A DNA stretch of 64,000 bases from Nonomuraea sp. PA05 (lineage in GTDB: Bacteria > Actinomycetota > Actinomycetes > Streptosporangiales > Streptosporangiaceae). The stretch spans positions 349,378 through 413,377 of the forward strand of contig NZ_VSEY01000003.1 in the NCBI RefSeq assembly GCF_008086045.1, given 5' to 3'. Shown piece after piece: positions 49,948 to 58,245 of this stretch (the stretch's first letter is position 1; the number at the start of each line of letters is the position of its first letter). The position numbers and the translations under genes are program-made. The notes beneath the pieces are model-generated. The model had not been told where the DNA came from, ran no database searches, and was given only the letters and a program-made list of their open reading frames with translations.

Positions 49948-51708
49948 ATGTCCAGGACATCGAAGCTCCGCGACCTGTTCTCCAGGGAGTGGTACGAACT
50001 GCCGTTCCTGCTGCAACTCGTCGCGCTGGCCAGGATGCGCGCGGCCCTGCGCCGGCACAACCTGTACGACACCCGCCCGGCGGGCGGCGAGCCGGCGCCC
50101 GCCCCGTCCCGCCCCCGGCCGGGTCACCGCAGCTACGACGGCTCCGGCTACGACCCTCGCGACGCGGACATGGGCCGGGCGGGCACCCGCTTCGACCGCA
50201 ACGCCCCGCCGAGCCTGACCGTCCCCGACGAGCGACTGCTGTCACCCAACCCTCGCGAGGTGTGCAACCGGCTGCTGACCAGGGGCGACCTCATCCCGGC
50301 CGCCACGCTGAACCTGCTGGCCGCCGCCTGGATCCAGTTCCAGAACCACGACTGGTTCAGCCACGGCGACAACCGCCTCACCGACCCCATCGAGGTCCCG
50401 ATCGCCGAGGGCGACCACTGGCACGAACGCGTGATGCGGGTGCGCCGCAGCCGTCCCGACCCCACGCCCCACACGGCGGCCGGCGCCGCGCCCACGTACG
50501 AGAACACCGTCACCCACTGGTGGGACGGCTCGCAGCTCTACGGCAGCTCGGAGCGGCGCTGCCGCTCGCTGCGGACCGGCGAGGACGGCATGATGGCGCT
50601 CCAGGACGGGCGGCTGCCGGACGAGACCGCCCCCGGGCTGGCCGGGATCGACCTGACGGGGTTCAACGACAATTACTGGGTGGGCCTGGCGCTGCTGCAC
50701 ACCCTGTTCGTCAAGGAGCACAACGCGATCTGCGGCAGGCTGCGCGAGGCGTATCCCTCCTGGGACGACGAGCGGCTCTTCCAGACCGCCCGCCTGGTCA
50801 ACGTGGCCGTCATGGCCAAGATCCACACCGTGGAGTGGACTCCCGGGATCCTCGACAACCGGGCCGTGCGCCTGGGCATGCACACCAACTGGGCGGGCCT
50901 GCTGGGGCCGGGCTTCCGCCGCCGTCACGGCCGCGTCGGCAGGGGCGAGGTGCTGTCGGGCATCCTCGGCTCGCCCATGGACCACCACGCCGCCCCGTAC
51001 TCGATGACGGAGGAGTTCATCGCCTCCTACCGGTTCCACCCGCTGATCCGCGACGACTACCCGGTCCGCTCCCACCGCGACGGCAGCCTGATCACCACCG
51101 AGGAACTGCTCCCGATCCAGGGACGGCACACCCGCGCCGCCGTCGACAGGCACGGCATGTCCGACTGGTTCTACTCCTTCGGCGTGACCAACCCCGGCGC
51201 GCTGACCCTGCACAACCACCCGCAGGCCCTGCGCGACCTGGTACGCGTCAGCGGCGAGCGGATCGACGTCGGCACCCTCGACATCCTGCGCGACCGCGAA
51301 CGCGGCGTGCCCCGTTACAACGACTTCCGCCGCGTGCTGCGCAAACCGCCGGTGACCGCCTTCGACCGGATGACCGCCGACCCACGATGGGCGCGGGAGC
51401 TCGCCGAGGTCTACGACGGCGACCCGGAGCGCGTGGACGCCACCATCGGGCTGCTCGCCGAGCCCAAGCCGCCGGGCTTCGCGCTGTCCGACACCGCGTT
51501 CCGCGTGTTCGTGCTGATGGCGTCGCGGCGGCTGAAGAGCGACCCGTTCTTCACGGACCTGTACACGCCCGAGGTCTACAGCCCGGAGGGGCTGGACTGG
51601 ATCGACAGGACCGGCATGACCGAGGTGCTGCTGCGCCACCACCCGGAGCTGGCCCCGGCGCTGCGCGGCGTGCCGCACGCGTTCGCGCCGTGGCGGACGC
51701 CCGCGTGA
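49948..51708 (+). CDS. alpha-dioxygenase/cyclooxygenase-like heme peroxidase
   Basis: 586 residues. The heme-peroxidase superfamily layout is clear: distal His134 in WIQFQNHDWFSH, and Tyr361-Arg-Phe-His364-Pro, which reproduces the Tyr385-x-x-His388-Pro pair of cyclooxygenase (radical Tyr and proximal heme ligand). THWWDGSQLYGSS matches plant alpha-DOX. Such enzymes dioxygenate fatty acids to hydroperoxides. The divergent P450 gene could process the product, as in fungal DOX-P450 fusions. Soluble, without signal peptide. Confidence 0.87.
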   Translation: MSRTSKLRDLFSREWYELPFLLQLVALARMRAALRRHNLYDTRPAGGEPAPAPSRPRPGHRSYDGSGYDPRDADMGRAGTRFDRNAPPSLTVPDERLLSPNPREVCNRLLTRGDLIPAATLNLLAAAWIQFQNHDWFSHGDNRLTDPIEVPIAEGDHWHERVMRVRRSRPDPTPHTAAGAAPTYENTVTHWWDGSQLYGSSERRCRSLRTGEDGMMALQDGRLPDETAPGLAGIDLTGFNDNYWVGLALLHTLFVKEHNAICGRLREAYPSWDDERLFQTARLVNVAVMAKIHTVEWTPGILDNRAVRLGMHTNWAGLLGPGFRRRHGRVGRGEVLSGILGSPMDHHAAPYSMTEEFIASYRFHPLIRDDYPVRSHRDGSLITTEELLPIQGRHTRAAVDRHGMSDWFYSFGVTNPGALTLHNHPQALRDLVRVSGERIDVGTLDILRDRERGVPRYNDFRRVLRKPPVTAFDRMTADPRWARELAEVYDGDPERVDATIGLLAEPKPPGFALSDTAFRVFVLMASRRLKSDPFFTDLYTPEVYSPEGLDWIDRTGMTEVLLRHHPELAPALRGVPHAFAPWRTPA

Positions 51709-51799
51709 GGCGCGAGCCGGGCGAAGGCCCCCCTTCGCCCGGCGTCGCAACCGGTCTGCCCGGAGGAGATGTTAGAGCCACGCCCGTGACCTGCGCGGA

Positions 51800-52084
51800 T
51801 CACTGCCCGGTTGGCGGCCAGCTTTCCCAGCGCGGCGGCGGGGGAGCCGCCATCGACTCGGCGTACTGCTCAGCCCTGGCCTGGCAGCCGGGGCAGAGGG
51901 GCTGGTCGGTGGATCGGGCCACGGCCTCGGGCTTGGCGGGACGCAGGGTGCCCAGCACGCTGAAGCCCGGCGGCAAGCCGGTCTCCGGGTCGATCAGGAA
52001 GGTCGTGACCTCTTTGGGGTCATAGCTGAATTCGCGCTTGCAGACGAAACAACGGCCCGTCTCTGTGTCGCGCTTTTCCGACAT
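51800..52084 (-). CDS. small zinc-ribbon-like protein
   Basis: 94 residues. Two Cys pairs, CFVCKREF (12-15) and CPGCQARAEQY (64-67), could bind one zinc ion. Between them lies TTFLIDPETGLPPGFSVLG. I do not recognise a named family. TAAGAT lies 6 bases before the ATG. The Trp/Pro-rich C-terminus looks disordered. Confidence 0.65.
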   Translation of the reverse strand: MSEKRDTETGRCFVCKREFSYDPKEVTTFLIDPETGLPPGFSVLGTLRPAKPEAVARSTDQPLCPGCQARAEQYAESMAAPPPPRWESWPPTGQ

Positions 52085-52090
52085 GAATGC

Positions 52091-52096
52091 ATCTTA
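52091..52096 (-). promoter_or_regulatory. -10 element of the zinc-ribbon gene
   Basis: TAAGAT (minus strand) ends 6 bases before the ATG at 52084. Confidence 0.4.
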
Positions 52097-52140
52097 GGGA
52101 TCGGTCAGGAATCGAGAAGCGGCCGTTCGGCGCACCCCCC

Positions 52141-52146
52141 TAGCGT
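52141..52146 (+). promoter_or_regulatory. -10 element of the VOC-family gene
   Basis: TAGCGT ends 7 bases before the ATG at 52154 and supports that start over the GTG at 52145. Confidence 0.45.
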
Positions 52147-52153
52147 GACCGGT

Positions 52154-52564
<411 letters not shown>

Positions 52565-52590
52565 GGCGCCCCGCCCCTGTGGGAGGTCCG

Positions 52591-52797
52591 ATGAACTGGA
52601 ACAAGTGGATGCGCCAGAGCCATCGCTGGCTGTCCGTCGTCTTCACGGTGACCGTGATCGGGTGCGTCGTCGCCGTGTCGCAGGAGCAGCCGCCCATGTG
52701 GGTGTTCTACCTGCCGCTGCTCCCGCTCGTCCTGCAGATGATCACGGGGTTGTTCCTGTTTGTGCTGCCGTACGCCGTCAGGCGGCGCGAGAGGTGA
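52591..52797 (+). CDS. small two-helix membrane protein
   Basis: 68 residues from the ATG behind GGGAGG. It opens NWNKWMRQSHRWLSVVFTVT, has a first helix at about 13-30 and a second at 40-60, and ends in basic RRRER. Similar short proteins occur widely in actinobacteria and proteobacteria with no assigned function. It is probably cotranscribed with the VOC gene 26 bases upstream. Confidence 0.7.
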   Translation: MNWNKWMRQSHRWLSVVFTVTVIGCVVAVSQEQPPMWVFYLPLLPLVLQMITGLFLFVLPYAVRRRER

Positions 52798-52824
52798 ACG
52801 CGCGAGGCCCCCGCGCCTTCGTCA

Positions 52825-53469
52825 TCAGCTGGGGCGAGCGCCGGTGACCAGGTAGACGACGTCCTGCGCCACCCGCACCGCGTGGTCCGCATACCGCTCG
52901 TAGTAGCGCCCCACCAGCGTGATGTCGATCGCCGGCTCCACACCGTGCTGCCAGTCCTTGGCCAGGATGTTCCTGAACAGCTTGCGGTGCAGCCGGTCCA
53001 TCGCGTCGTCGTCCTGCTCCAGCTCCAGGGCGGAGTCCACGTCACGCGAAGCCACGCAGCTCCCGGCCTTGGTGACCAGGCTCTCCGCGATCTGGCCCAT
53101 CTCCAGGATGGTGGAGCGCAGCGCCGGCGGGATGGCGGAGTCGGGGTGCCGCAGCCGGGCCACCTTGGCGACGTGCACCGCGAGGTCGCCCATCCGCTCC
53201 AGGTCGGTGCCCATGCGCAGCGCGGTGATGACCATTCTCAGGTCCACCGCGACCGGCTGCTGGCGGGCCATCAGCTCGAAGATGGATCCCTCGATGTCGG
53301 CGAACACCGCGTTCACTTCCTCGTCCCGAGAGATCACACTCTCGGCGAGCTGCAGGTCGGCATCGAGAAGCGCCGTGGTGGCACGGGAGATCGCCGAGCG
53401 GACAAGGCGGGTCATCTCGACCAGCTTGTCGGTCAGTGCGTCAAGTTCTTCATGGTACGCGTCGCGCAT
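52825..53469 (-). CDS. phoU: phosphate transport system regulator PhoU
   Basis: 214 residues folding as two three-helix PhoU bundles, with the metal-binding E/D-x3-D motifs DLERMGDLAVHVAKVARL in the first and YYERYADHAVRVAQDVVY in the second. PhoU links the Pst transporter to the PhoR kinase and represses it when phosphate is plentiful. Divergent from phoR over a region with PHO boxes. TACGGT lies 6 bases before the ATG. Confidence 0.95.
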   Translation of the reverse strand: MRDAYHEELDALTDKLVEMTRLVRSAISRATTALLDADLQLAESVISRDEEVNAVFADIEGSIFELMARQQPVAVDLRMVITALRMGTDLERMGDLAVHVAKVARLRHPDSAIPPALRSTILEMGQIAESLVTKAGSCVASRDVDSALELEQDDDAMDRLHRKLFRNILAKDWQHGVEPAIDITLVGRYYERYADHAVRVAQDVVYLVTGARPS

Positions 53470-53475
53470 GTCGTC

Positions 53476-53547
53476 ACCGTACGACCCGCTCGATGAACGA
53501 ACCCCTACAGCAAGATGAACTTTCCAGGAAAGGGCCGTTCATCCCCT
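53476..53547. promoter_or_regulatory. phoU promoter and PHO boxes in the phoU-phoRP intergenic region
   Basis: On the minus strand GTTCATCTTGC (53510-53520) and GTTCATCGAGC (53488-53498) are 22 bases apart, i.e. two 11-base turns, as PhoP direct repeats require. They end just upstream of the phoU -10 (TACGGT, 53476-53481). A plus-strand GTTCATCCCCT (53537-53547) faces phoR. Confidence 0.65.
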
Positions 53548-53579
53548 GATGAGGGGGTCTGTCCTGCGAAAAGGGCACC

Positions 53580-53585
53580 TACCAT
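53580..53585 (+). promoter_or_regulatory. -10 element of phoR
   Basis: TACCAT ends 7 bases before the ATG at 53593 and selects that start; a leaderless transcript is predicted. Confidence 0.5.
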
Positions 53586-53592
53586 CGAAGGC

Positions 53593-54774
53593 ATGAGTGA
53601 GATGGCCATGAGCTTCGCGGCCCTGGCCGGGTTCGTGGTGGGCGCGCTGGCGGTTCTGTTCTACCGGAATCAGATCGAGGCACCAAGCCGGGCCGCCGCC
53701 GCTGACGGCGTGGAGACCGGCGCCGCGCTGCCGCAGGGCGTCGCCTCGGTGCTGGCCGTGCTGCCGTCGTCCGCCGTCGTCCTCGACGCCCACGACCGCG
53801 TCCTGCGCGCCAGCTCGGCCGCACGTGCGTTCGGGCTGGTCAAGGGCGACCGCCTGATGGCCGCGGAGCTGCTCGCCCTGGCAAGACAGGTACGCAGGGA
53901 CGGCGAGATCCGCGAGAGCGAAATCGACGTCGCCGGGCACAAGTTCGGCCAGGAGACCACCAACTTCGCCGTCCGCGTGGCGCCGCTCGGCTCCTACGGC
54001 CAGGTGCTGGTGCTGGCGGAGGACCAGACCGAGCGGCGCCGGGTGGAGGCGGTGCGCCGCGACTTCGTCGCCAACGTCAGCCACGAGCTGAAGACCCCGG
54101 TGGGCGCCATGAGCCTGCTGGCCGAGACCATCCAGGACGCCGCGGACGACCCCGAGGCGGTCAGCCGCTTCGCGGGGCGCATGCAGCACGAGGCGGCCCG
54201 CCTCAACTACCTCATCCAGGACCTGATCACGCTCAGCCGGATCCAGGGCGCCGAGCCCATCCCGACGCCGGGTCAGGTCTCGATCGACGAGGCCATCCAC
54301 GGCGCCATCGAGTACTGCAACACCAGGGCCTCCGCCAAGGACATCGCGCTCGTCATCGGCGGCACCGAGGGCCTGCGCATCTGGGGCGACGACGACCTGC
54401 TCGTCACCGCCCTGCGCAACCTGATCGACAACGCCGTCGCCTACAGTCCCGAGCACACGAGGGTCGTCGTCAGCGTGCGGCCCGCGGGCGACTCCGTCGA
54501 GATCAGCGTCAGCGACCAGGGGATCGGCATCCCCGAGGAGGCGCTGGAGCGCATCTTCGAGCGTTTCTTCCGCGTCGACGCGGCCCGGTCGCGCGCAACG
54601 GGCGGTACCGGTCTCGGTCTCGCCATCGTCAAACACGTCGCCGCTGCCCACGCCGGCGAGGTATCCGTCTGGAGCAAGGAAGGGTCCGGCTCCACCTTCA
54701 CCCTCCGCCTGCCCGCCTTCGGCGGCACGGCGGTGGCAGTACCACCCTCGATCCCGCTGGAGGCGGCCACATGA
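53593..54774 (+). CDS. phoR: phosphate-responsive sensor histidine kinase (PhoR/SenX3 type)
   Basis: 393 residues. One N-terminal transmembrane helix (about 7-24) precedes a PAS-like domain (50-145). The H-box is FVANVSHELKTP with His164. The ATPase has N-box NLIDNAVAYS, G1 DQGIGIP and G2 GTGLGLAIV. It overlaps phoP by 4 bases. With PhoU divergent, this is the SenX3-RegX3/PhoR-PhoP system that senses phosphate starvation through PhoU. Confidence 0.94.
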   Translation: MSEMAMSFAALAGFVVGALAVLFYRNQIEAPSRAAAADGVETGAALPQGVASVLAVLPSSAVVLDAHDRVLRASSAARAFGLVKGDRLMAAELLALARQVRRDGEIRESEIDVAGHKFGQETTNFAVRVAPLGSYGQVLVLAEDQTERRRVEAVRRDFVANVSHELKTPVGAMSLLAETIQDAADDPEAVSRFAGRMQHEAARLNYLIQDLITLSRIQGAEPIPTPGQVSIDEAIHGAIEYCNTRASAKDIALVIGGTEGLRIWGDDDLLVTALRNLIDNAVAYSPEHTRVVVSVRPAGDSVEISVSDQGIGIPEEALERIFERFFRVDAARSRATGGTGLGLAIVKHVAAAHAGEVSVWSKEGSGSTFTLRLPAFGGTAVAVPPSIPLEAAT

Positions 54775-55463
54775 CCCGAGTACTCGTCGTGGAGGACGAG
54801 GAGTCCTTCTCGGACGCCCTGTCCTACATGCTGCGCAAGGAGGGCTTCGAGGTGTCCGTCGCGGCGACCGGGCCCGAGGCGCTGGAGACGTTCGACCGCA
54901 GCGGAGCCGATCTGGTGCTGCTGGACCTGATGCTGCCCGGCCTGCCCGGCACGGAGGTGTGCCGCTCGCTGCGGCAGCGCTCCAAGGTGCCGGTCATCAT
55001 GCTGACGGCCAAGGACAGCGAGATCGACAAGGTCGTGGGCCTGGAGCTGGGCGCCGACGACTACGTCACCAAGCCGTTCTCCTCGCGCGAGCTGGTGGCC
55101 CGTATCCGCGCGGTGCTGCGCCGCCAGGGCGACGTCGTGGAGGAGCTGGAGACGGCCGTGCTGGCCGTCGGCCCGGTCCGCATGGACGTGGACCGGCACG
55201 TCGTGGCCGTGCGGGGCGAGCAGGTGCAGCTCCCGCTGAAGGAGTTCGAGCTGCTGGAGGTGCTGCTGCGCAACGCGGGGCGGGTGCTGACCAGGGGCCA
55301 GCTCATCGACCGGGTCTGGGGCGCCGACTACGTGGGCGACACCAAGACGCTGGACGTGCACGTCAAGCGGCTGCGCGCGAAGATCGAGTCCGACCCGTCG
55401 AACCCGCGCTGCATCCTGACCGTGCGCGGCCTGGGCTACAAGTTCGACGCCGTCGAGGAGTAG
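54771..55463 (+). CDS. phoP: phosphate-responsive response regulator (PhoP/RegX3 type)
   Basis: 230 residues. Receiver domain with acidic pocket Asp9/Glu10, phospho-acceptor Asp52 and Lys101 in TKPF. The OmpR-type winged helix at about 135-225 contains LPLKEFELLEVLLRNAGRVL and TLDVHVKRLRAKIESDP. It binds PHO boxes such as those upstream of phoR. Coupled to phoR by ATGA. Confidence 0.95.
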   Translation: MTRVLVVEDEESFSDALSYMLRKEGFEVSVAATGPEALETFDRSGADLVLLDLMLPGLPGTEVCRSLRQRSKVPVIMLTAKDSEIDKVVGLELGADDYVTKPFSSRELVARIRAVLRRQGDVVEELETAVLAVGPVRMDVDRHVVAVRGEQVQLPLKEFELLEVLLRNAGRVLTRGQLIDRVWGADYVGDTKTLDVHVKRLRAKIESDPSNPRCILTVRGLGYKFDAVEE

Positions 55464-55471
55464 GCGGCAAC

Positions 55472-55508
55472 GAGAAACCCCGGTACCGCCCGGTACCGGG
55501 GTTTTCTC
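55472..55508. terminator. bidirectional terminator after phoP
   Basis: GAGAAACCCCGGTACCG pairs with CGGTACCGGGGTTTTCTC, giving a stem of about 17 bp with one bulge and T/A runs on both sides. It serves phoP and the convergent lipoprotein gene. Confidence 0.85.
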
Positions 55509-55517
55509 GTGCGATCG

Positions 55518-56099
55518 TCAGTGACCCTCTTCCGCCGCGGTGGCGGACGGGGTCGGCGTCGGCGAGGGAGCCGCGGTGGCGCCCGGCGCCGGCGGGTAGT
55601 CCTTGAACTCGCGGCTGCGCGTGACCACAGGCACGTTCAGGGACACGACACCGGCGTTGGCGAACTGGAGGTCCAGTTTGATGCTTTCGCCGCCCCTGAG
55701 GCTCTTGGGGATCGCCTCGAGCATGATCTGGGGCGCGGGCTTGCCGGTGTTGACGAGCGTGTTGGTCGGGAGCTGGATCGGCGCGGTGACCTTCACCGTG
55801 CCCATGTCGCCCGCGGAGACCGCCTGGAGCGTGTCGGCGGCGCCCGCGGTGTTGAGGATGTTGAGGTAGACGGGGGCGGAGCCGCGCCACGGAAGCTGGG
55901 CTCCGGAGTCGGGGCCGAGGATGAACGCCTGCGGGATGTGAATGCCGCTCTTGCCGTACGCGCCCTTATCGATCAGCACTTGTGCTTCGTTGGGGGCGTA
56001 GGGCTTGTTGGTGGTGGCGTCGAAACCGGCCGCGCAGCCCGCGAGCGCGGGGGCTGCCAAGAACGCGGCGGCTACGGCAATCCAGCGACGGCTGGTCAC
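55518..56099 (-). CDS. lipoprotein with PCu(A)C-like beta domain
   Basis: 193 residues from a GTG at 56099, with GGAG upstream. The lipobox is Leu-Ala-Gly-Cys (PALAGCAAGF). The mature part is a beta-rich domain (APVYLNILNTAGAADTLQAV, then GGESIKLDLQFANAGVVSLN) of the copper-chaperone-like shape, but the Met/His copper ligands are absent. A Pro/Thr/Ala tail ends it. Exported and membrane tethered; ligand unknown. Confidence 0.78.
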   Translation of the reverse strand: MTSRRWIAVAAAFLAAPALAGCAAGFDATTNKPYAPNEAQVLIDKGAYGKSGIHIPQAFILGPDSGAQLPWRGSAPVYLNILNTAGAADTLQAVSAGDMGTVKVTAPIQLPTNTLVNTGKPAPQIMLEAIPKSLRGGESIKLDLQFANAGVVSLNVPVVTRSREFKDYPPAPGATAAPSPTPTPSATAAEEGH

Positions 56100-56264
56100 G
56101 GGCGGGTACTCCTTGGTCTTGCGCAGGTGTCGCGCGTGCGTGATGTGCAGCGCCCACCATATCCACCCCAATGCAAGGTCATATCCGCACCCCCGCAGGT
56201 CATTCGCTATGTCCGGAAATGCGATTCATAGAGTTGAGCGCTTGTCAAGCCCCAATATGCGGCT

Positions 56265-56293
56265 TTGACCTGCAGTTATGAGGATTTCACTGT
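56265..56293 (+). promoter_or_regulatory. carD promoter
   Basis: TTGACC (56265-56270) and CACTGT (56288-56293) are 17 bases apart, giving a start near 56300 and a leader of about 50 bases. The gene also has a good RBS (GGAAGGGG). Confidence 0.45.
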
Positions 56294-56350
56294 TCCGGGA
56301 GGCTGTGGATGCGTGGTACCCTGGAGTACAGCGGAAGGGGTACTTGTCAC

Positions 56351-56833
56351 ATGACTTTCCAGGTCGGCGACACTGTCGTCTACCCCCACCATGGGGCTGC
56401 TCGGATCGAAGCAATCACGACGCGATCCATCAAGGGTGAGGAAAAGACCTACCTGGTGCTCAAGGTCGACAAGGGCGACCTTACCGTCCAGGTGCCAGCT
56501 GAAAACGCAGAACTCGTCGGCGTGCGCGATGTTGTCGGTCAGGAAGGCCTTGAGCGGGTTTTCGACGTCCTTCGGATGCCGCACACCGAGGAGCCGACCA
56601 ACTGGTCTCGTCGCTACAAGGCCAATCTCGAGAAGCTCGCCTCGGGTGATGTCAACAAGGTCGCCGAAGTCGTTCGGGACCTGTGGCGGAGGGACCGCGA
56701 GCGCGGCCTGTCCGCGGGGGAGAAGCGGATGCTCGCCAAGGCTCGTCAGATCCTGGTCAGCGAGTTGGCTTTGGCTGAGAAGACCAATGAGGACAAGGCT
56801 GAGGCCCTGCTCGACGAGGTCCTCAACTCCTGA
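56351..56833 (+). CDS. carD: CarD-family RNA polymerase-binding transcription factor
   Basis: 160 residues from the ATG at 56351. The N-terminal Tudor-like RNAP-interaction domain is [20 protein letters not shown]. The C-terminal helical DNA-binding domain contains [20 protein letters not shown] and [17 protein letters not shown]. CarD stabilises open complexes, mainly at rRNA and housekeeping promoters, and is essential in mycobacteria. Length and both domains are standard. Confidence 0.96.
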   Translation: MTFQVGDTVVYPHHGAARIEAITTRSIKGEEKTYLVLKVDKGDLTVQVPAENAELVGVRDVVGQEGLERVFDVLRMPHTEEPTNWSRRYKANLEKLASGDVNKVAEVVRDLWRRDRERGLSAGEKRMLAKARQILVSELALAEKTNEDKAEALLDEVLNS

Positions 56834-56850
56834 ACACGAATCTTCCACGG

Positions 56851-57321
56851 GTGGGCGTCGGAGTCGACGTCCACCCGTTCTCGTCAAGCGACTCAGCCCG
56901 CGAGCTCAACCTCGCGGGCCTGCACTGGCCGGGTGAGACCGGCCTCGAAGGCCACTCCGACGGCGACGCCGCGGCGCACGCCGCCTGCGACGCCCTGCTG
57001 TCGGCGGCCGGCCTCGGTGACCTGGGCCGGCTGTTCGGCAGCGCCGACCCGCGCTGGGCGGGCGCCTCGGGCGCCGCTCTGCTGGAGGAGACCGCCCGCC
57101 AGGTACGCGCCGCGGGCTTCGAGATCGGCAACGTGGCTGTCCAGGTGGTCGGGAACCGTCCCAAGCTGGCCCCGCGCCGCGAGGAGGCCGAGAAGGCACT
57201 CAGCGCGGCCGTGGGGGCGCCCGTGAGCGTCTCCGCCACCACCACCGACGGGCTGGGCCTGACCGGGCGTGGAGAGGGCGTCGCGGCCATCGCGACGGCG
57301 CTGGTCGTCAACCTTTCCTGA
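56851..57321 (+). CDS. ispF: 2-C-methyl-D-erythritol 2,4-cyclodiphosphate synthase
   Basis: 156 residues from a GTG. Metal ligands are Asp6 and His8 in VGVDVHPF plus His in [19 protein letters not shown]. The C-terminal [20 protein letters not shown] is the conserved ring-forming segment. It makes MEcPP in the non-mevalonate isoprenoid pathway. It begins 17 bases after carD; ispD, which often lies between them, is absent here. Confidence 0.94.
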   Translation: MGVGVDVHPFSSSDSARELNLAGLHWPGETGLEGHSDGDAAAHAACDALLSAAGLGDLGRLFGSADPRWAGASGAALLEETARQVRAAGFEIGNVAVQVVGNRPKLAPRREEAEKALSAAVGAPVSVSATTTDGLGLTGRGEGVAAIATALVVNLS

Positions 57322-57467
57322 GTTTCCCGCGTCATACGTAGGGACGCGTGAGGGTGTCCTGGCGGGTCGTCGCCTAGCCCGCCTGATTCGGAGGCGGCGG
57401 TTCGTCACTGGCGCGGTACGGACCGCCGCCTTCTCATGCGTAGTTTGCCTGATCAGAGGGTATGTGT

Positions 57468-57493
57468 CCCCAAGACATGTGAACGTCTCGGGG
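57468..57493 (+). promoter_or_regulatory. hairpin covering the RBS of the first GlsB-like gene
   Basis: CCCCAAGAC (57468-57476) pairs with GTCTCGGGG (57485-57493), one A-C mismatch, 8-base loop. The right arm is part of the GGGGGGAG Shine-Dalgarno of the gene at 57504, so the folded mRNA would hide it. Confidence 0.45.
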
Positions 57494-57503
57494 GGAGCTA
57501 CAC

Positions 57504-57800
57504 ATGATCGGCGCGATTGTTTCCGCAGTAGTCATCGGCGCCATCGTCGGTGCGCTGGCCAGACTGCTGGTGCCCGGCAGGCAGAACATGTCCATCGGCG
57601 TGACCCTCATCGTCGGCATCGTGGCCGCCCTGATCGGCACGCTGATCGCGCACGCGTTCGGCTGGGCCGACACGAGAGGCATCGACTGGCTGGAGCACAT
57701 ACTCCAGCTCGCTCTGGCCGTCATCGGTGTGCTGCTCGTGACCCGCATGGGCATGGGGCGCGGCCGCGGTGGTGGCCGTACAGGCCGAACCATGACCTGA
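57504..57800 (+). CDS. GlsB/YeaQ/YmgE-family stress membrane protein 1
   Basis: 98 residues. Three helices with the family signature GAIVGALARLLVPGRQNMSI, then GVTLIVGIVAALIGTLIAHA and a last helix ILQLALAVIGVLLVTRM. A basic Arg/Gly tail ends it. Related proteins are induced by general stress; the mechanism is unknown. A paralogue follows 97 bases downstream. Confidence 0.87.
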   Translation: MIGAIVSAVVIGAIVGALARLLVPGRQNMSIGVTLIVGIVAALIGTLIAHAFGWADTRGIDWLEHILQLALAVIGVLLVTRMGMGRGRGGGRTGRTMT

Positions 57801-57848
57801 CCTGCGCCTTCGTAACAGCGATGCATAAACCCGGTAGATCGGGTAGCC

Positions 57849-57889
57849 ACCTCCCCGTGAGGATGAACCGCTCACCCTCATGGGGAGGT
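57849..57889 (+). promoter_or_regulatory. 14-bp hairpin burying the RBS of the second GlsB-like gene
   Basis: Bases 57849-57862 pair with 57876-57889 (13 Watson-Crick pairs plus one G-U) around a 13-base loop. The right arm contains the whole GGGGAGGT Shine-Dalgarno, 9 bases before the ATG at 57898. It could be an RNA thermometer or attenuator, or a terminator of the upstream gene. Confidence 0.55.
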
Positions 57890-57897
57890 TTCACATC

Positions 57898-58167
57898 ATG
57901 ACCATCGAATCCATCCTTGGCGCCATCGTGATCGGCGCCGTGATCGGCGCAATCGGTCGTCTGCTGCTTCCCGGCAGGCAGGCCATCGGGTGGATCCTCA
58001 CCATCGTCGTCGGCATCGTCGCGGCCCTCGTGGGCACGTTGCTCGCGCAGGTGCTGGGCGTGGAGACGACCCCCGGCATCGACTGGATCGAGCTGGTGAT
58101 GCAGGTGGTGCTCGCCATCGTCGGTGTGGGCCTGGTCGCCGGGCTCAAGCGCGGCTCCCGCGTCTGA
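57898..58167 (+). CDS. GlsB/YeaQ/YmgE-family stress membrane protein 2
   Basis: 89 residues from the ATG at 57898. Same three-helix plan as its neighbour: GAIVIGAVIGAIGRLLLPGR, then GWILTIVVGIVAALVGTLLA and LVMQVVLAIVGVGLVAGLKR. The two genes look like a tandem duplication (shared TPGIDWIE/TRGIDWLE). Control may be at translation because the RBS is sequestered. Confidence 0.87.
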   Translation: MTIESILGAIVIGAVIGAIGRLLLPGRQAIGWILTIVVGIVAALVGTLLAQVLGVETTPGIDWIELVMQVVLAIVGVGLVAGLKRGSRV

Positions 58168-58202
58168 CGCCCCCGGCCAAGGCGGGATACATCAGAAACA
58201 TC

Positions 58203-58230
58203 GACCCGCCCGGGATCTCCCGGGCGGGTC
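58203..58230. terminator. bidirectional terminator after the GlsB-like genes
   Basis: GACCCGCCCGGGA and TCCCGGGCGGGTC form a perfect 13-bp stem around TC, between convergent genes ending at 58167 and 58246. Confidence 0.8.
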
Positions 58231-58245
58231 CGCGCATGCGCTGAA

